From assembly GCF_900107675.1 (NCBI RefSeq), contig NZ_FNRI01000005.1, positions 186,001-250,000 of the forward strand: a DNA stretch of 64,000 nt, in the 5' to 3' direction. Position numbers and translations under genes: made by a program. Each line of letters begins with the position of its first letter. The stretch's first letter is position 1. Of this stretch, positions 16,097 to 25,914 are shown in pieces. The stretch comes from Alistipes timonensis JC136. Lineage in GTDB: Bacteria; Bacteroidota; Bacteroidia; Bacteroidales; Rikenellaceae. The notes below the pieces were generated by a model. The model saw nothing but the letters and a program-made list of their open reading frames with translations. It was not told the origin of the DNA and searched no databases.

Positions 16097-18892
16097 TTAA
16101 AATACCCCCAATTCCTGCAGTTTCGCCTCCAGCGAAGGCAGGTCGTGGTAGAGGATGTCGCGCGGCTTGGCGCCCTGCTGGCGGCCGACGATGCCGGCAC
16201 GCTCGAGCTGCATCATGATACGCCCGGCACGGTTGAAGCCCACCTCGTAATTGCGCTGGATCATCGAGGTCGAAATCGACCCGTCCTGCACGGCGCTGCG
16301 GGCGATCTCGGAGAAGAGCGAATCGTATTTCAGGGGCGCCGAGGAAGCCTCCTCGCTGCCCATCTGCTGCCCCTCGCCGTTGTCGGGCGTGTAGTCGGGC
16401 AGCGCATAGGCCGCCGTGTAACCCTGCTGTTTGGAGATGTAATCCACAATGCGCTCGACCTCCTTGGTCTCGACAAGCGCGCACTGGATACGCGTCAGTT
16501 CGCCGTCCTTCGAGATGAGCATGTCGCCGCGGCCGATCAACTGGTCGGCGCCGGGACGGTCGAGAATCGTCCGCGAGTCGATCATCTGCATCACGCGGAA
16601 AGCGACGCGGGCCGGGAAGTTGGCCTTGATCTTACCCGTGATGACATCGACCGACGGACGCTGCGTGGCGATGATGAGATGGATGCCGATGGCGCGGGCT
16701 TTCTGGGCCAGACGCGTCACGGGGGTCTCGACCTCCTTGGCCGTCATGATGAGGTCGGCGAACTCGTCGATCACCACGACGATATAGGGCATGAAGCGGT
16801 GGCCGTTCAGCGGATTGAGTCGCCGCGAGGTGAATTTCTCGTTGTACTCCGAGATGTTCCGGGCGCCGGCCTTCTTGCACAGCTCCAGCCGGTTGTCCAT
16901 CTCCGTACACAATGCGTTGAGCGTATAGACCGCCTTGCGGGGATCGGTGACGATGGCTTCGTCCTCCGACTCCATCTTGGCCAGGAAGTGGCGTTCGACC
17001 TTGGAGTAGAGCGAAAACTCGACCATCTTGGGGTCGATCATCACGAATTTCAGCTGCGCAGGGTGCTTGCGGTAGAGCAACGAGGTGATGATGGCGTTCA
17101 GCCCGACGGACTTACCCTGTCCCGTGGCGCCGGCCACCAGCAGGTGGGGCATCTTCGCCAGGTCGAAGACGAAATTCTCGTTCTGGATCGTGCGTCCGAT
17201 CACCACCGGCAACTCGGCTTTCGACTCCTGGAAACGCAGCGACCGCACAGCCGAATACATCGACACGATCTGCTTGTTGCGGTTCGGGACCTCGATGCCG
17301 ATGGTTCCCTTGCCCGGAATCGGGGCGATGATGCGGATGCCCGATTCGGCTTTGAGGCTCTGGGCGATATCGTTCTGGAGGCCCTGTATTTTAGCGATTT
17401 TGACCCCCTGCGCCTGCACGATCTCATAGAGCGTGACCGTGGGACCCACGGTGGCTTTGATGCGCTGGATCGGAATGCCGAAATATTTGAGCGTCTCCTC
17501 GATCTTGGTCTTGTTCTCGAAAATCTCCTCGTCCGACACTTCCGAATCGGAAACATAGTCCTCCAGCAGCGTCACGGGCGGCTTGTGGTAATTCACGAGG
17601 TCTTTCAGCGGATCGTAGCTCTCCGTCGGGATCGCCTTTTCGTCGACCAGCTTCGCCTCGTTGGACTCGACCGTCACGACGACGCCTTCACCCTGGGGCT
17701 CGGGCGCCGGAAGCACTTCGGCGGGCGTCTCCGCAGTCACCTCCACCGGTATTTCCGCCCGCATCTCCACCGGTTCTTCGGGTTCGTCGCCGACGATAAT
17801 TTCGGTAAAAGGTCCGTCGGACACGGGAGCCGCCGGTGCAGCAGGACGGAATGCAGGGCGCTCCAGCTCGATCAGTCCCCCGCGGCCCATCACCACACGC
17901 CCTTCGGGGTGCGAAAGGTCGACCTCGGTGAACTCCTCGTCCCCGGCGGGTTCCTGCGGTTCCGTTTCCTCCGGAACAACCTCGCCGACGGGCTTTCCGT
18001 CGGGCGTCAGCTCTATAAAAGGATCGTCGTCCTCGTCCCGGAGCGTGGCTTTCGCGGCCGCAACGGACTCCGCGGGGCGCTCCACATGTATCGGCGCGGC
18101 TTTCTGCACCGGAGGTTCCGGAACAACGGCGGCAGGAGCGGCAGGAGCGGCAGGGGCGGCAGGCTCGGCGGCTTTCGGAGCCGGCTCGGGAGCCTCCTCC
18201 GTGATCGCCCCGTCTTCTCCGGGAACGCGGCCGAGGGGTACGACCACCTTATGTTTGACGATCTCGACGATCTTTTCGCCCTTGTCAGCCATGACGTTGC
18301 CGACCTCGTTGACCTTGTTGATGAAATTGCGGTTGATGAATACGCCCGTCAGAATCCACCCGCCCAACAGCAGGATGAGCGTTCCGACCGCGCCGATATG
18401 CGTGCGCAGCAGGGTCGAAACCTCGATGCCGAACGCACCGCCCCACCCCGTCGAGCAGCAGATGCTCCAGCGGTCGGCAAAGGCGAACCCGAGGGTCAGC
18501 GACCCGAGGATCATGATGAAGAACAGCGAGAGGATCGAATGGTTCACCAGCAGCGGCCGCTGGCGGATGATCCTTATCCCGATCAACACCAGCATCACGG
18601 GAATCAGGATGCCGAACAGCCCGAACGAGCGGTCGACCAGCAGCATCCCCAACCGCGCCCCGGCGACGCCGCACAGGTTCTCGATCTCGGCGCCGATCAG
18701 TTCGCGGTCCTCGACCGACTTTTGCAGCACGCTCTGGTCGGGAGCCCAGCTGAAGAACGAAAAGAATACCGCGGCGGCGGAGAACAAGCCCACGAACAGC
18801 AGCAACAGGCCCGCAATCCAGCGCGCGCTGTCGCGGTTGGAACGCTGCACGTTCTGTCGTCCGTTGGGGGATGTCGTATTTTTGGATGCCAT
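16097..18892 (-). CDS. ftsK: DNA translocase FtsK
   Basis: 931 residues. The ATG at 18892 (MASKNTTSPNG) is chosen because a set of N-terminal membrane helices begins just after it (WIAGLLLLFVGLFSAA); the open frame upstream encodes no membrane protein and includes murI antisense. An acidic Pro/Ala-rich linker spans about 200-450. The RecA-like motor has Walker A GATGQGKS near residue 590 and a Walker B-like IVVVIDEFADL. A winged-helix gamma domain for KOPS recognition ends the protein (about 865-925, GSISTSMIQRNYEVGFNRAGRI). It pumps chromosome termini at the division septum. An 18-bp palindrome precedes the start. Confidence 0.95.
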   Translation of the reverse strand: MASKNTTSPNGRQNVQRSNRDSARWIAGLLLLFVGLFSAAAVFFSFFSWAPDQSVLQKSVEDRELIGAEIENLCGVAGARLGMLLVDRSFGLFGILIPVMLVLIGIRIIRQRPLLVNHSILSLFFIMILGSLTLGFAFADRWSICCSTGWGGAFGIEVSTLLRTHIGAVGTLILLLGGWILTGVFINRNFINKVNEVGNVMADKGEKIVEIVKHKVVVPLGRVPGEDGAITEEAPEPAPKAAEPAAPAAPAAPAAVVPEPPVQKAAPIHVERPAESVAAAKATLRDEDDDPFIELTPDGKPVGEVVPEETEPQEPAGDEEFTEVDLSHPEGRVVMGRGGLIELERPAFRPAAPAAPVSDGPFTEIIVGDEPEEPVEMRAEIPVEVTAETPAEVLPAPEPQGEGVVVTVESNEAKLVDEKAIPTESYDPLKDLVNYHKPPVTLLEDYVSDSEVSDEEIFENKTKIEETLKYFGIPIQRIKATVGPTVTLYEIVQAQGVKIAKIQGLQNDIAQSLKAESGIRIIAPIPGKGTIGIEVPNRNKQIVSMYSAVRSLRFQESKAELPVVIGRTIQNENFVFDLAKMPHLLVAGATGQGKSVGLNAIITSLLYRKHPAQLKFVMIDPKMVEFSLYSKVERHFLAKMESEDEAIVTDPRKAVYTLNALCTEMDNRLELCKKAGARNISEYNEKFTSRRLNPLNGHRFMPYIVVVIDEFADLIMTAKEVETPVTRLAQKARAIGIHLIIATQRPSVDVITGKIKANFPARVAFRVMQMIDSRTILDRPGADQLIGRGDMLISKDGELTRIQCALVETKEVERIVDYISKQQGYTAAYALPDYTPDNGEGQQMGSEEASSAPLKYDSLFSEIARSAVQDGSISTSMIQRNYEVGFNRAGRIMMQLERAGIVGRQQGAKPRDILYHDLPSLEAKLQELGVF

Positions 18893-18900
18893 TTTTGTTA

Positions 18901-18918
18901 CGCTTGATTTATCAAGCG
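18901..18918. promoter_or_regulatory. 18-bp palindrome before ftsK
   Basis: CGCTTGAT-TT-ATCAAGCG is a perfect inverted repeat ending 9 bp upstream of the ftsK start. A second inverted repeat, TTCCGGA-T-TCCGGAA, lies at 18941-18955. A weak -7-like TACCTTCG (18924-18917) overlaps the first. It could be an operator or a leader hairpin that hides the ribosome site. Confidence 0.45.
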
Positions 18919-18980
18919 AAGGTACGAATTTTTTCCGACATTCCGGATTCCGGAAGCCAAAAATAGCGCGACAGCAAAAA

Positions 18981-19766
18981 TCAGAGGGATTCCAGCCCCT
19001 TCTTTTCGAGGCGGCGGCGGTACTCTTCGCCGGCGAAGGTGTGGAACGTGAAGCGGGGCGCATGATCCGCCGAAGCGTGCAGGCCGCAGTCGTCGAGCAG
19101 TTGCGCCACCCGGCGGGCGACGGCGGGCGACGGATCGACGATCGCAGCGCCGCGCCCGGCGACGACGCGCTCGAGCACGGGCGTCAGGAAAGGATAGTGC
19201 GTGCATCCCAGCACGATCTGGTCCGCACCCCGGGCCAGCATCGGCTCCACGGCGGCGCGCACCGTGGCTTCGGCCTCGGGCGTATCCTCCCGGTCCCCTT
19301 CGACCAGCTCCACGAATCCCGTGCCCGGATAGGTCAGGACCTCGATCCCGCTGCCGTATTTGGCGGCGGTGCGGCGGAACAGGTCGCCTTCGAGACTCCG
19401 CTCGGTAGCCAGCACCCCCACCACCCCGCTGCGGGTCGCCAGGCAGGCGGGTTTCACGGCGGGCTCCATGCCCACGATCGGCAGGTCGGCGTATTTTTCG
19501 CGCAGGAAGTCGATGGCAGCGGCCGTGGCGGTGTTACAGGCCACGACAACCATTTTGCAACCCAATTCGACGAGCCGCGCGACGGCGGCATCGGCCAACG
19601 CCTGCACCTCCCCGCGGGGACGCGAACCATAGGGACAGTTGGCGCCGTCACCGAGGTAGACGAGCGATTCCCCGGGCAGCATGCGCCTGATCTCGCGCCA
19701 GACGGTCAGCCCGCCCATTCCCGAGTCATAAACGCCTATCGGCGCGTTATTCGAATTTGCAACCAT
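18981..19766 (-). CDS. murI: glutamate racemase
   Basis: Makes D-glutamate for peptidoglycan. 261 residues from ATG 19766 (MVANSNNAPIGVYDSGMGG). The two catalytic cysteines are seen as Cys77 in VVACNTATAA and Cys188 in VLGCTHYPF, with Asp14 in YDSGMGG and His190 next to the second cysteine. The longer open frame upstream overlaps aroK and is not used. It follows aroK by 11 bp and ends the plsC-parE-parC-aroK-murI cluster; ftsK follows after 88 bp. Confidence 0.95.
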   Translation of the reverse strand: MVANSNNAPIGVYDSGMGGLTVWREIRRMLPGESLVYLGDGANCPYGSRPRGEVQALADAAVARLVELGCKMVVVACNTATAAAIDFLREKYADLPIVGMEPAVKPACLATRSGVVGVLATERSLEGDLFRRTAAKYGSGIEVLTYPGTGFVELVEGDREDTPEAEATVRAAVEPMLARGADQIVLGCTHYPFLTPVLERVVAGRGAAIVDPSPAVARRVAQLLDDCGLHASADHAPRFTFHTFAGEEYRRRLEKKGLESL

Positions 19767-19777
19767 TTTTTGTACTT

Positions 19778-20308
19778 TCAAGCCCCGTCTTTCAGCCGGG
19801 CCAAAATATACTCCACCACCTCCTCGTCGGAAAGCCAGTCGCAGTCGACGACCAGCGACGCCTGCGCATAGAAAGGCTCCCGGACGGCCATGTCGCGCTC
19901 CATGAAGGCTACCAGTTCCTCGTCGTTCAGTCCTTGCAGGCGGGGCCGCTTGCGGCGTCCGTAAGGGCTCAGGCGGCGGGCGATCTGCTCCGCCGAGCGG
20001 CGCAGGTAGACCGTGCAGCCCGCGGCATTCATCCGGGCCATGTTGTCGCTCCACGTGGGCAGCCCTCCGCCCGTGGAGACCACCGGAACGGCGCCCTCGT
20101 CGATCACGCGGTCCAGCACCTCGCGTTCGACCTCCCGGAACCGCTGCTCGCCCTCGTAACGGAAGACATCGGAGACCGACGCCCCCTCGCGCTCCTCGAC
20201 CAGCGCATCGGTGTCGGCATACGAAAGGCCGAGACGCCGCGCCAGCTTGCGTCCGAGGGTGCTCTTGCCGCAGCCCATGTAACCGACCAGAAAGAGGGGT
20301 TTCATCAT
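19778..20308 (-). CDS. aroK: shikimate kinase
   Basis: Phosphorylates shikimate at the 3-position in chorismate synthesis. 176 residues, normal length. Walker A is GYMGCGKST (9-17). The shikimate-binding Asp34 lies in ADTDALVEE, and the GGG loop is at 80-82 (VVSTGGGLP). The lid segment contains RRKRPRLQGL. It begins with two Met codons (20308 and 20305); either could be the start. It is 9 bp downstream of parC and 11 bp upstream of murI, so translation may be coupled. Confidence 0.94.
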   Translation of the reverse strand: MMKPLFLVGYMGCGKSTLGRKLARRLGLSYADTDALVEEREGASVSDVFRYEGEQRFREVEREVLDRVIDEGAVPVVSTGGGLPTWSDNMARMNAAGCTVYLRRSAEQIARRLSPYGRRKRPRLQGLNDEELVAFMERDMAVREPFYAQASLVVDCDWLSDEEVVEYILARLKDGA

Positions 20309-20317
20309 CGCTGTCCG

Positions 20318-23158
20318 TTAAAACAGGTTCAGTTGCTCGGGGTCGATCATTTCGTCGGCATCGCCTTTGGCGCGCTCGATCTCGAACTCCACGCCCCCGA
20401 CGATCGTTCCGCCCGAGGGCTGGCCCGCCGGCTTCGCTTTCGGCGCAGTCTTTTCAGCCGTTTTATCCTCGCCGGCAGCATCCTGCGTCATATCATCTAA
20501 AGCGCCCGTCAACTGACTGCAGTCAAAGTCCTCGTCATCAGCCGGTTCCGGCTCGGGAGGCAACTCGGGTTCGATCATCCGCAGTGCGGCGACATCGTAG
20601 GTCGTCAGGCGCTTGCCCTTGGCGCGGTGGCTCTTGACGCCCACGAATTCGTCGACATCGACGAGATCCGCAGGCCGCGAAGCGTGCGCCCCCTTGTAGG
20701 TGATCTCCAGTTTGGCGCCGGCGCGGTCCGTCACGCAGACGAAATCGGCATCGGCATCGAGGAAATCCTGCGTCTTGTCCGACATTTCGGCCGTGAAACG
20801 CTTCATGTAGTAGTACTGCTGATCGCGGTCGTAGTAACACAGGCTGTAAATCCGGTCGGATTCGTAGCGCGCCACGCGCACGGTGTCGTCGGGGAAGTGC
20901 TGCATCAGGTCGTAGCCCGTGATGTAGTACTGATTCTTCGAAGTCCACACGATCAGCTTGTCGTCGCCTTTGAACTCGCCCAGCGGTTTCCCGCGGCCGT
21001 CGGCGTTCAGGCGGCGGACATCTTCGTCGAACCAGATGTCCTGCCCCCCGAGCGTCGAGGTCCCGCGCTCCTTCAACACGATCTTGTGGATTCCGTAGCG
21101 CGAGAAAAGGTTGCCCTGGCTCTGGCGGCCTTTGATGGCGAGGGTCGAGAAATCGAGATCGACGATCACCTTCTTCAGACGCGGACGAGGCTTAAAGTAA
21201 ACCTTCAGCACCTCGGCCTCACCATTCGGATTCACAGACATATACAGAATCTCGCTTTTGGGCGTTCCCTTGGTGATGTCGTACTCCTTGTCACGCGTGA
21301 TGCCCTTAATGGCGCAACGCTTCATCATGATCGCACCGTTCTTGCCGTCGCGGTAGAGGACGTTGTAAATCGTGCGGTCGTCGTTGCGTTTGAAGACCCC
21401 GATATAGTAGATGTTCTTGTCGAAGAAAGCCTTGTCCGAGACCTTCGTGATGACGTAACGCCCGTCCTTCGTGAAGACGATCACGTCGTCGATGTCCGAG
21501 CAGTCGCAGACCAGTTCGGCGTCCTTCATCGACTTCCCGATGCCGAAGAAGCCCTCAGCGCGGTCGACATACAATTTGGCGTTGGTCACGGCGACCTTCG
21601 TGGCTTCGATCGAATCGAACTCGCGCAGCTCCGTGCGGCGTTCCTTGCCCTTGCCGTATTTGTCGCGGATGCGCTCGTAATAGGCGACGGCATATTCGGT
21701 CAGGTGGTCGAGATCGTACTGCGTCGATTTGATGTCCTCCTCGATCTGTTTGATCTCGTTGTCGGCCTTGTCCGAATCGTAGCGCGAAATACGGATAAAC
21801 TTCAGCTCCGTGAGGCGCTGCACGTCTTCAAGCGTCACTTCACGTCGCAGCCGTTTCTTAAAGGGTTCCAACCCCTTATCGACGGCGGCATAAGCCTCCT
21901 CGCGGCTCTTGCTGCCCTCGATCAGCTGGTAGAGCTTGTTCTCGATGAAGATGCGTTCCAACGACGCGGCATGCCACGCCTCGTTCAACTCCCCGAGTTT
22001 GATTCGCAGCTCGAGCCCCAGCAGCGACTTGGTATGTTCGGCCGAGCGGCGCAGAATCTCCGAAACGCCCAGAAAATGCGGCTTCTCATCCCAGATCACG
22101 CACGAGTTCGGGGAGATCGACACCTCGCAGTCGGTGAAGGCGTACAGGGCGTCGATGGTCTTGTCCGACGATTCGTCGGGAGCGACCTGAATGACGATCT
22201 CGACTTTGTCGGCCGTATTGTCGTCGACCTTGCGAATTTTAATCTTGCCCTTGTCGTTGGCTTTGATAATCGAATCCTTAATCGATTCGGTGGTCGTGGT
22301 ATAGGGGATTTCGGTGATGGCCAGCGTGCGCTTGTCGATCTTCGAAATCTTCGCCCGGACCTTCACGGCGCCGCCCCTCAGTCCGTCGTTGTAGCGGCTC
22401 ACGTCGGCCATGCCGCCCGTCGGGAAGTCGGGGTAAAGCTGAAATTCACGGCCCTGCAAATGAGCGATGCAGGCGTTGATGAGCTCCACGAAGTTATGGG
22501 GCAGTATCTTCGACGCCAGGCCCACGGCGATACCGTCCGAACCCTGCGCCAGCAGCAGCGGGAACTTAATGGGCAGCGTGACGGGCTCCTCCTTACGGCC
22601 GTCGTACGACAGCATCCACTCGGTCGTCTTCTTGTTGAAGACCACGTCGAGGGCGAATTTCGACAGCCGCGCTTCGATGTATCGGCCCGCGGCGGCCTCG
22701 TCGCCCGTGAGAATATTGCCCCAGTTGCCCTGACAGTCGATCAGCAGGTCCTTCTGCCCCAACTGCACCAGCGCGTCCTTAATCGAGGCGTCGCCGTGCG
22801 GGTGGTACTGCATGGTCTGGCCCACGAGGTTGGCCACCTTGTTGTAACGGCCGTCGTCCACGACCTTCATCGCGTGGAGGATACGCCGCTGAACGGGCTT
22901 CAGTCCGTCCTCGACGTGCGGCACGGCGCGTTCGAGGATCACGTACGAAGCGTAGTCCAGGAACCAGTTCTTATACATGCCCGTCAGCTTGCGCACGCCT
23001 CCCTCCTCCTGCGTCAGGCGGTCGAACTTGCCCGCCTTGGCCGGAGCCCCGGAGGCAGGCGCGTCGTCCGCCGCGTCGTCCGCGGTTTCGGGCGTCGGGG
23101 CGTCCCCGTTGAAATCCCCGCCGGGGATCAGATCGTCTTTATCTTTCTCTTCTGCCAT
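20318..23158 (-). CDS. parC: DNA topoisomerase IV subunit A
   Basis: 946 residues; decatenates daughter chromosomes together with ParE. The active tyrosine is Tyr160 in AAAGRYIEARL, and the quinolone-region counterpart reads YHPHGDASIKDALVQLG. The N-terminal 45 residues are acidic and Ala/Pro-rich, and the C-terminal 100 are acidic and low-complexity (PEPADDEDFDCSQL and after), both longer than in enterobacterial ParC. It follows parE by 6 bp. Long antisense open frames over this gene are by-products of GC-rich third positions. Confidence 0.94.
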   Translation of the reverse strand: MAEEKDKDDLIPGGDFNGDAPTPETADDAADDAPASGAPAKAGKFDRLTQEEGGVRKLTGMYKNWFLDYASYVILERAVPHVEDGLKPVQRRILHAMKVVDDGRYNKVANLVGQTMQYHPHGDASIKDALVQLGQKDLLIDCQGNWGNILTGDEAAAGRYIEARLSKFALDVVFNKKTTEWMLSYDGRKEEPVTLPIKFPLLLAQGSDGIAVGLASKILPHNFVELINACIAHLQGREFQLYPDFPTGGMADVSRYNDGLRGGAVKVRAKISKIDKRTLAITEIPYTTTTESIKDSIIKANDKGKIKIRKVDDNTADKVEIVIQVAPDESSDKTIDALYAFTDCEVSISPNSCVIWDEKPHFLGVSEILRRSAEHTKSLLGLELRIKLGELNEAWHAASLERIFIENKLYQLIEGSKSREEAYAAVDKGLEPFKKRLRREVTLEDVQRLTELKFIRISRYDSDKADNEIKQIEEDIKSTQYDLDHLTEYAVAYYERIRDKYGKGKERRTELREFDSIEATKVAVTNAKLYVDRAEGFFGIGKSMKDAELVCDCSDIDDVIVFTKDGRYVITKVSDKAFFDKNIYYIGVFKRNDDRTIYNVLYRDGKNGAIMMKRCAIKGITRDKEYDITKGTPKSEILYMSVNPNGEAEVLKVYFKPRPRLKKVIVDLDFSTLAIKGRQSQGNLFSRYGIHKIVLKERGTSTLGGQDIWFDEDVRRLNADGRGKPLGEFKGDDKLIVWTSKNQYYITGYDLMQHFPDDTVRVARYESDRIYSLCYYDRDQQYYYMKRFTAEMSDKTQDFLDADADFVCVTDRAGAKLEITYKGAHASRPADLVDVDEFVGVKSHRAKGKRLTTYDVAALRMIEPELPPEPEPADDEDFDCSQLTGALDDMTQDAAGEDKTAEKTAPKAKPAGQPSGGTIVGGVEFEIERAKGDADEMIDPEQLNLF

Positions 23159-23164
23159 AATTCC

Positions 23165-25036
23165 TTAGCTGATTTTCAAGTCCTGCTCGACGATATCCTC
23201 CTCGATACGCAGATTGTCGATAATGAAGCCCTGCCGCTCATACGTGTTCTTGCCCATGTAAAACTCCAGCAGGTCGTGAATCGGGTCGTCCTTGGTGATG
23301 CGGACCTTGTCCAGCCGCATGTTTTCGCCGATGAACTCCTTAAACTCGTCGGGCGAAATCTCGCCGAGACCTTTGAATCGCGTGATCTCGGCGTTGACAC
23401 CGCATTTCCCGACCGCCTTCAGCCGCTCCTCCTCGGAGTAGCAGTAGAGCGTCTCCTTTTTGTTGCGCACGCGGAACAGCGGCGTTTGCAGCACGAACAG
23501 GTGTCCCTGACGAATCACCTCGGGGAAGAACTGCAGGAAGAAAGTCATCATCAGCAGGCGGATGTGCATGCCGTCGACATCGGCATCGGTGGCGATGACG
23601 ACCTTGTTATAGCGCAGGTTGTCCATATCCTCCTCGATGTTCAGCGCCGCCTGCAGCAGGTTGAACTCCTCGTTCTCATAGACCACCTTCTTCGTAAGTC
23701 CGTAGCAGTTCAACGGCTTTCCGCGCAGTGAAAAGACCGCCTGCGTGCGCACGTCGCGGCTCTTGGTTATCGACCCCGAGGCCGAATTACCCTCCGTGAT
23801 GAAGATCATCGACTGCTCGGCCAGTTCGCTCTTGTCCGTGCGGTGTATCTTGCAGTCGCGCAGTTTCTTGTTGTTCAGGCTCACTTTCTTGGCCGTCTCG
23901 CGGGCCTTCTTCTGGATGCCCGAAATCGCCTTGCGCTCCTTCTCGTTCTCGACGATCTTTTTTTGCAAGACCTGCGCCGTCTCGGGATGCTTGTGGAGGT
24001 AATCGTCGAGGTGCTTCGCAAGAAAGTCGCCTACGAACGTATTGACCGACACGCCCTGCTCGATCTCACGCGAACCAAATTTAGTCTTCTGCTGGTTCTC
24101 GAACACGGGATTCGAAACTTTGATCGAAATGGCCGCCATGATCGACGTGCGGATGTCCGACGGATCGTAGTCCTTGTGGTAGAACTCTTTGACGGTCTTG
24201 GCAATAGCCGCCCGCAGCGCCACCTGATGCGTACCGCCGTGGATGGTGTGCTGTCCGTTGACGAACGAGTCGTAGCTCTCGCCGTAACCCGTTCCGTGGG
24301 TGATGACCACCTCGATATCGTCGCCCGTCAGGTGAATCGGGGGATAGAGCGGCTCCTCGGTCAGGTTGTCGTTCACAAGGTCCAGCAGACCGTTCTTCGA
24401 CACGTAGCTCTTGCCGTTGAAATTGAGCGTCAGTCCCAGATTCAGGTAGCTGTAATTGCGAATCTTTTGCTCGACGTATTCGAGATTGTAGGCGTATTCG
24501 CCGAAAATCTCCTCGTCGACGCGGTACGAAATGAACGTGCCGTTCTTCTCGTGAACCCCGCTCTCCCACTTGTCGCTGACCTCCAGTCCTTTGGAGAAAG
24601 TTACCGTGCGGGCTTCGCCGTCACGCACCGAACGGGCCGTAAATTCGCTCGAAAGCATGTTCACCGCTTTGACACCCACGCCGTTCATGCCGACGGTCTT
24701 CTTAAAAGCCTCGCTGCCGTACTTGCCGCCCGTGTTCATCTGCCCGACGGCCACCGAAAGCGATTTGAGGGGGATGCCGCGGCCGTAGTCGCGCACCGTG
24801 ACCACCTTGTCGGCGATCGTGATGTCGATCTGCTTGCCCGCCCCCATGATGAACTCGTCGATCGAGTTGTCGACTACCTCCTTAATGAGCACGTAAAGCG
24901 CCTCGTCGGGCTGCGAACCGTCACCCACCGTGCCGACGTACATGCCCGGACGCAGCCGGATATGCTCCCGCGGGGAGAGGGTCACAATGGCATCGTCGCC
25001 GTAGTTGTTTGCGTTTGTATTGAGTAAATCTGCCAT
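23165..25036 (-). CDS. parE: DNA topoisomerase IV subunit B
   Basis: 623-residue ATPase subunit. The GHKL motifs start with EVVDNSIDE (53-61, catalytic Glu53 and Mg-binding Asn57) and VRDYGRGIP. The TOPRIM domain has ITEGNSASGS (about 408-418) and DADVDGMHI (about 486-494). It is shorter than GyrB, lacks the GyrB insert, and is directly paired with parC, which makes ParE the better call. It follows plsC by 6 bp. Confidence 0.93.
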   Translation of the reverse strand: MADLLNTNANNYGDDAIVTLSPREHIRLRPGMYVGTVGDGSQPDEALYVLIKEVVDNSIDEFIMGAGKQIDITIADKVVTVRDYGRGIPLKSLSVAVGQMNTGGKYGSEAFKKTVGMNGVGVKAVNMLSSEFTARSVRDGEARTVTFSKGLEVSDKWESGVHEKNGTFISYRVDEEIFGEYAYNLEYVEQKIRNYSYLNLGLTLNFNGKSYVSKNGLLDLVNDNLTEEPLYPPIHLTGDDIEVVITHGTGYGESYDSFVNGQHTIHGGTHQVALRAAIAKTVKEFYHKDYDPSDIRTSIMAAISIKVSNPVFENQQKTKFGSREIEQGVSVNTFVGDFLAKHLDDYLHKHPETAQVLQKKIVENEKERKAISGIQKKARETAKKVSLNNKKLRDCKIHRTDKSELAEQSMIFITEGNSASGSITKSRDVRTQAVFSLRGKPLNCYGLTKKVVYENEEFNLLQAALNIEEDMDNLRYNKVVIATDADVDGMHIRLLMMTFFLQFFPEVIRQGHLFVLQTPLFRVRNKKETLYCYSEEERLKAVGKCGVNAEITRFKGLGEISPDEFKEFIGENMRLDKVRITKDDPIHDLLEFYMGKNTYERQGFIIDNLRIEEDIVEQDLKIS

Positions 25037-25042
25037 AATTCG

Positions 25043-25765
25043 TTATTTTCGGATCTCGGCCAAGGCGTCGCACATCCGCTCGCGGACCGTCTGCATCAAT
25101 TCGTGGGTTTCCATTGCGGCAACCTCCGAGACCGGGACGGGAGGCAGCACGCGGACCGTGATCCGGTTGCCCCAATTGAAAGCCAGGTTCTTTTTAATCA
25201 GCGTCTTGGTGCCGGTCATCACCACCGGGAGGATCTCCACACCGGCCTCCTTGGCCAAGGTGAAGCCCCCGGCCTTGAAGCGGCCGATCTCACCGTCCTT
25301 CGAACGCGTGCCCTCGGGAAAGATAGCCACCGAAGCCCCGCGCGAAATCCACATCTTGCCGTCGCGGACCAGTTGCTCCAGCGCCTCGGCGGCACGGCCG
25401 CGGTCGATGCAGATGTCGCCGTGCAGCACGAGGTACTGCCCGAAGAAGGGCGTTTTGAAGACCTCGCGTTTCGACACCCAGCGGAAATTGAGCGGGATAT
25501 AATAGAGCGCCGGAATGTCGATCACCGTGTTGTGGTTCACGACGATGACGTAACGCTTCTTCCGGTCGATCAGTTCCCGGCCGATGATCGTCTGCCGCCA
25601 GAAGGGCGGGATGAAGAAGAAGGTCCGCACCAGGATACGCGACAACTCGTGCACTATCCGGCGTCCCCGGTCGAAGGGATAGCAAAAGATTAGCGCAAGG
25701 GCTGACAAAATCATGAAAAAAGTGCACAGAAGCACTAAAAAAAGGTAGTATAAGGCGCTCAACAT
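25043..25765 (-). CDS. plsC: 1-acyl-sn-glycerol-3-phosphate acyltransferase
   Basis: Adds the second acyl chain to lysophosphatidic acid. 240 residues from ATG 25765 (a TTG at 25780 is the only upstream alternative). An N-terminal membrane anchor covers about 4-30. The acyltransferase motifs are His78-x4-Asp83 in VVNHNTVIDIP, IDRGRAAEA (120-128, glycerol-phosphate site) and FPEGTRS (149-155). It leads the tight topoisomerase IV cluster. The -7 element upstream is given separately. Confidence 0.9.
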   Translation of the reverse strand: MLSALYYLFLVLLCTFFMILSALALIFCYPFDRGRRIVHELSRILVRTFFFIPPFWRQTIIGRELIDRKKRYVIVVNHNTVIDIPALYYIPLNFRWVSKREVFKTPFFGQYLVLHGDICIDRGRAAEALEQLVRDGKMWISRGASVAIFPEGTRSKDGEIGRFKAGGFTLAKEAGVEILPVVMTGTKTLIKKNLAFNWGNRITVRVLPPVPVSEVAAMETHELMQTVRERMCDALAEIRK

Positions 25766-25802
25766 AGTGTCCGGGGACAATTAGCCACATTAATTCAATT
25801 TG

Positions 25803-25810
25803 CAAATTTA
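25803..25810 (-). promoter_or_regulatory. plsC -7 element
   Basis: Minus-strand TAAATTTG matches TAnnTTTG, 37 bp before the plsC start. No TTG is found at 19-21 bp, so the -33 is weak or absent. Confidence 0.45.
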
Positions 25811-25914
25811 GGAAATATTTCCCGGGATTCCTATCTTGCTGCCGGAGGACTTTTCAACAAAATATCCACTACTCCTATATAAAAAGCCCGATCGCAAAAA
25901 AAGTTGCGGAAAAA

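Noticed and set aside
16145..18907. 920-codon plus-strand open frame opposite ftsK
   Set aside because: Shadow of ftsK; no domain, no promoter, no ribosome site.
20627..23731. Very long plus-strand open frame (over 1000 codons) opposite parC and parE
   Set aside because: An antisense shadow produced by GC-rich third codon positions; its product is rich in Arg, His, Val and Leu with no recognisable domain, and it runs across two conserved genes.
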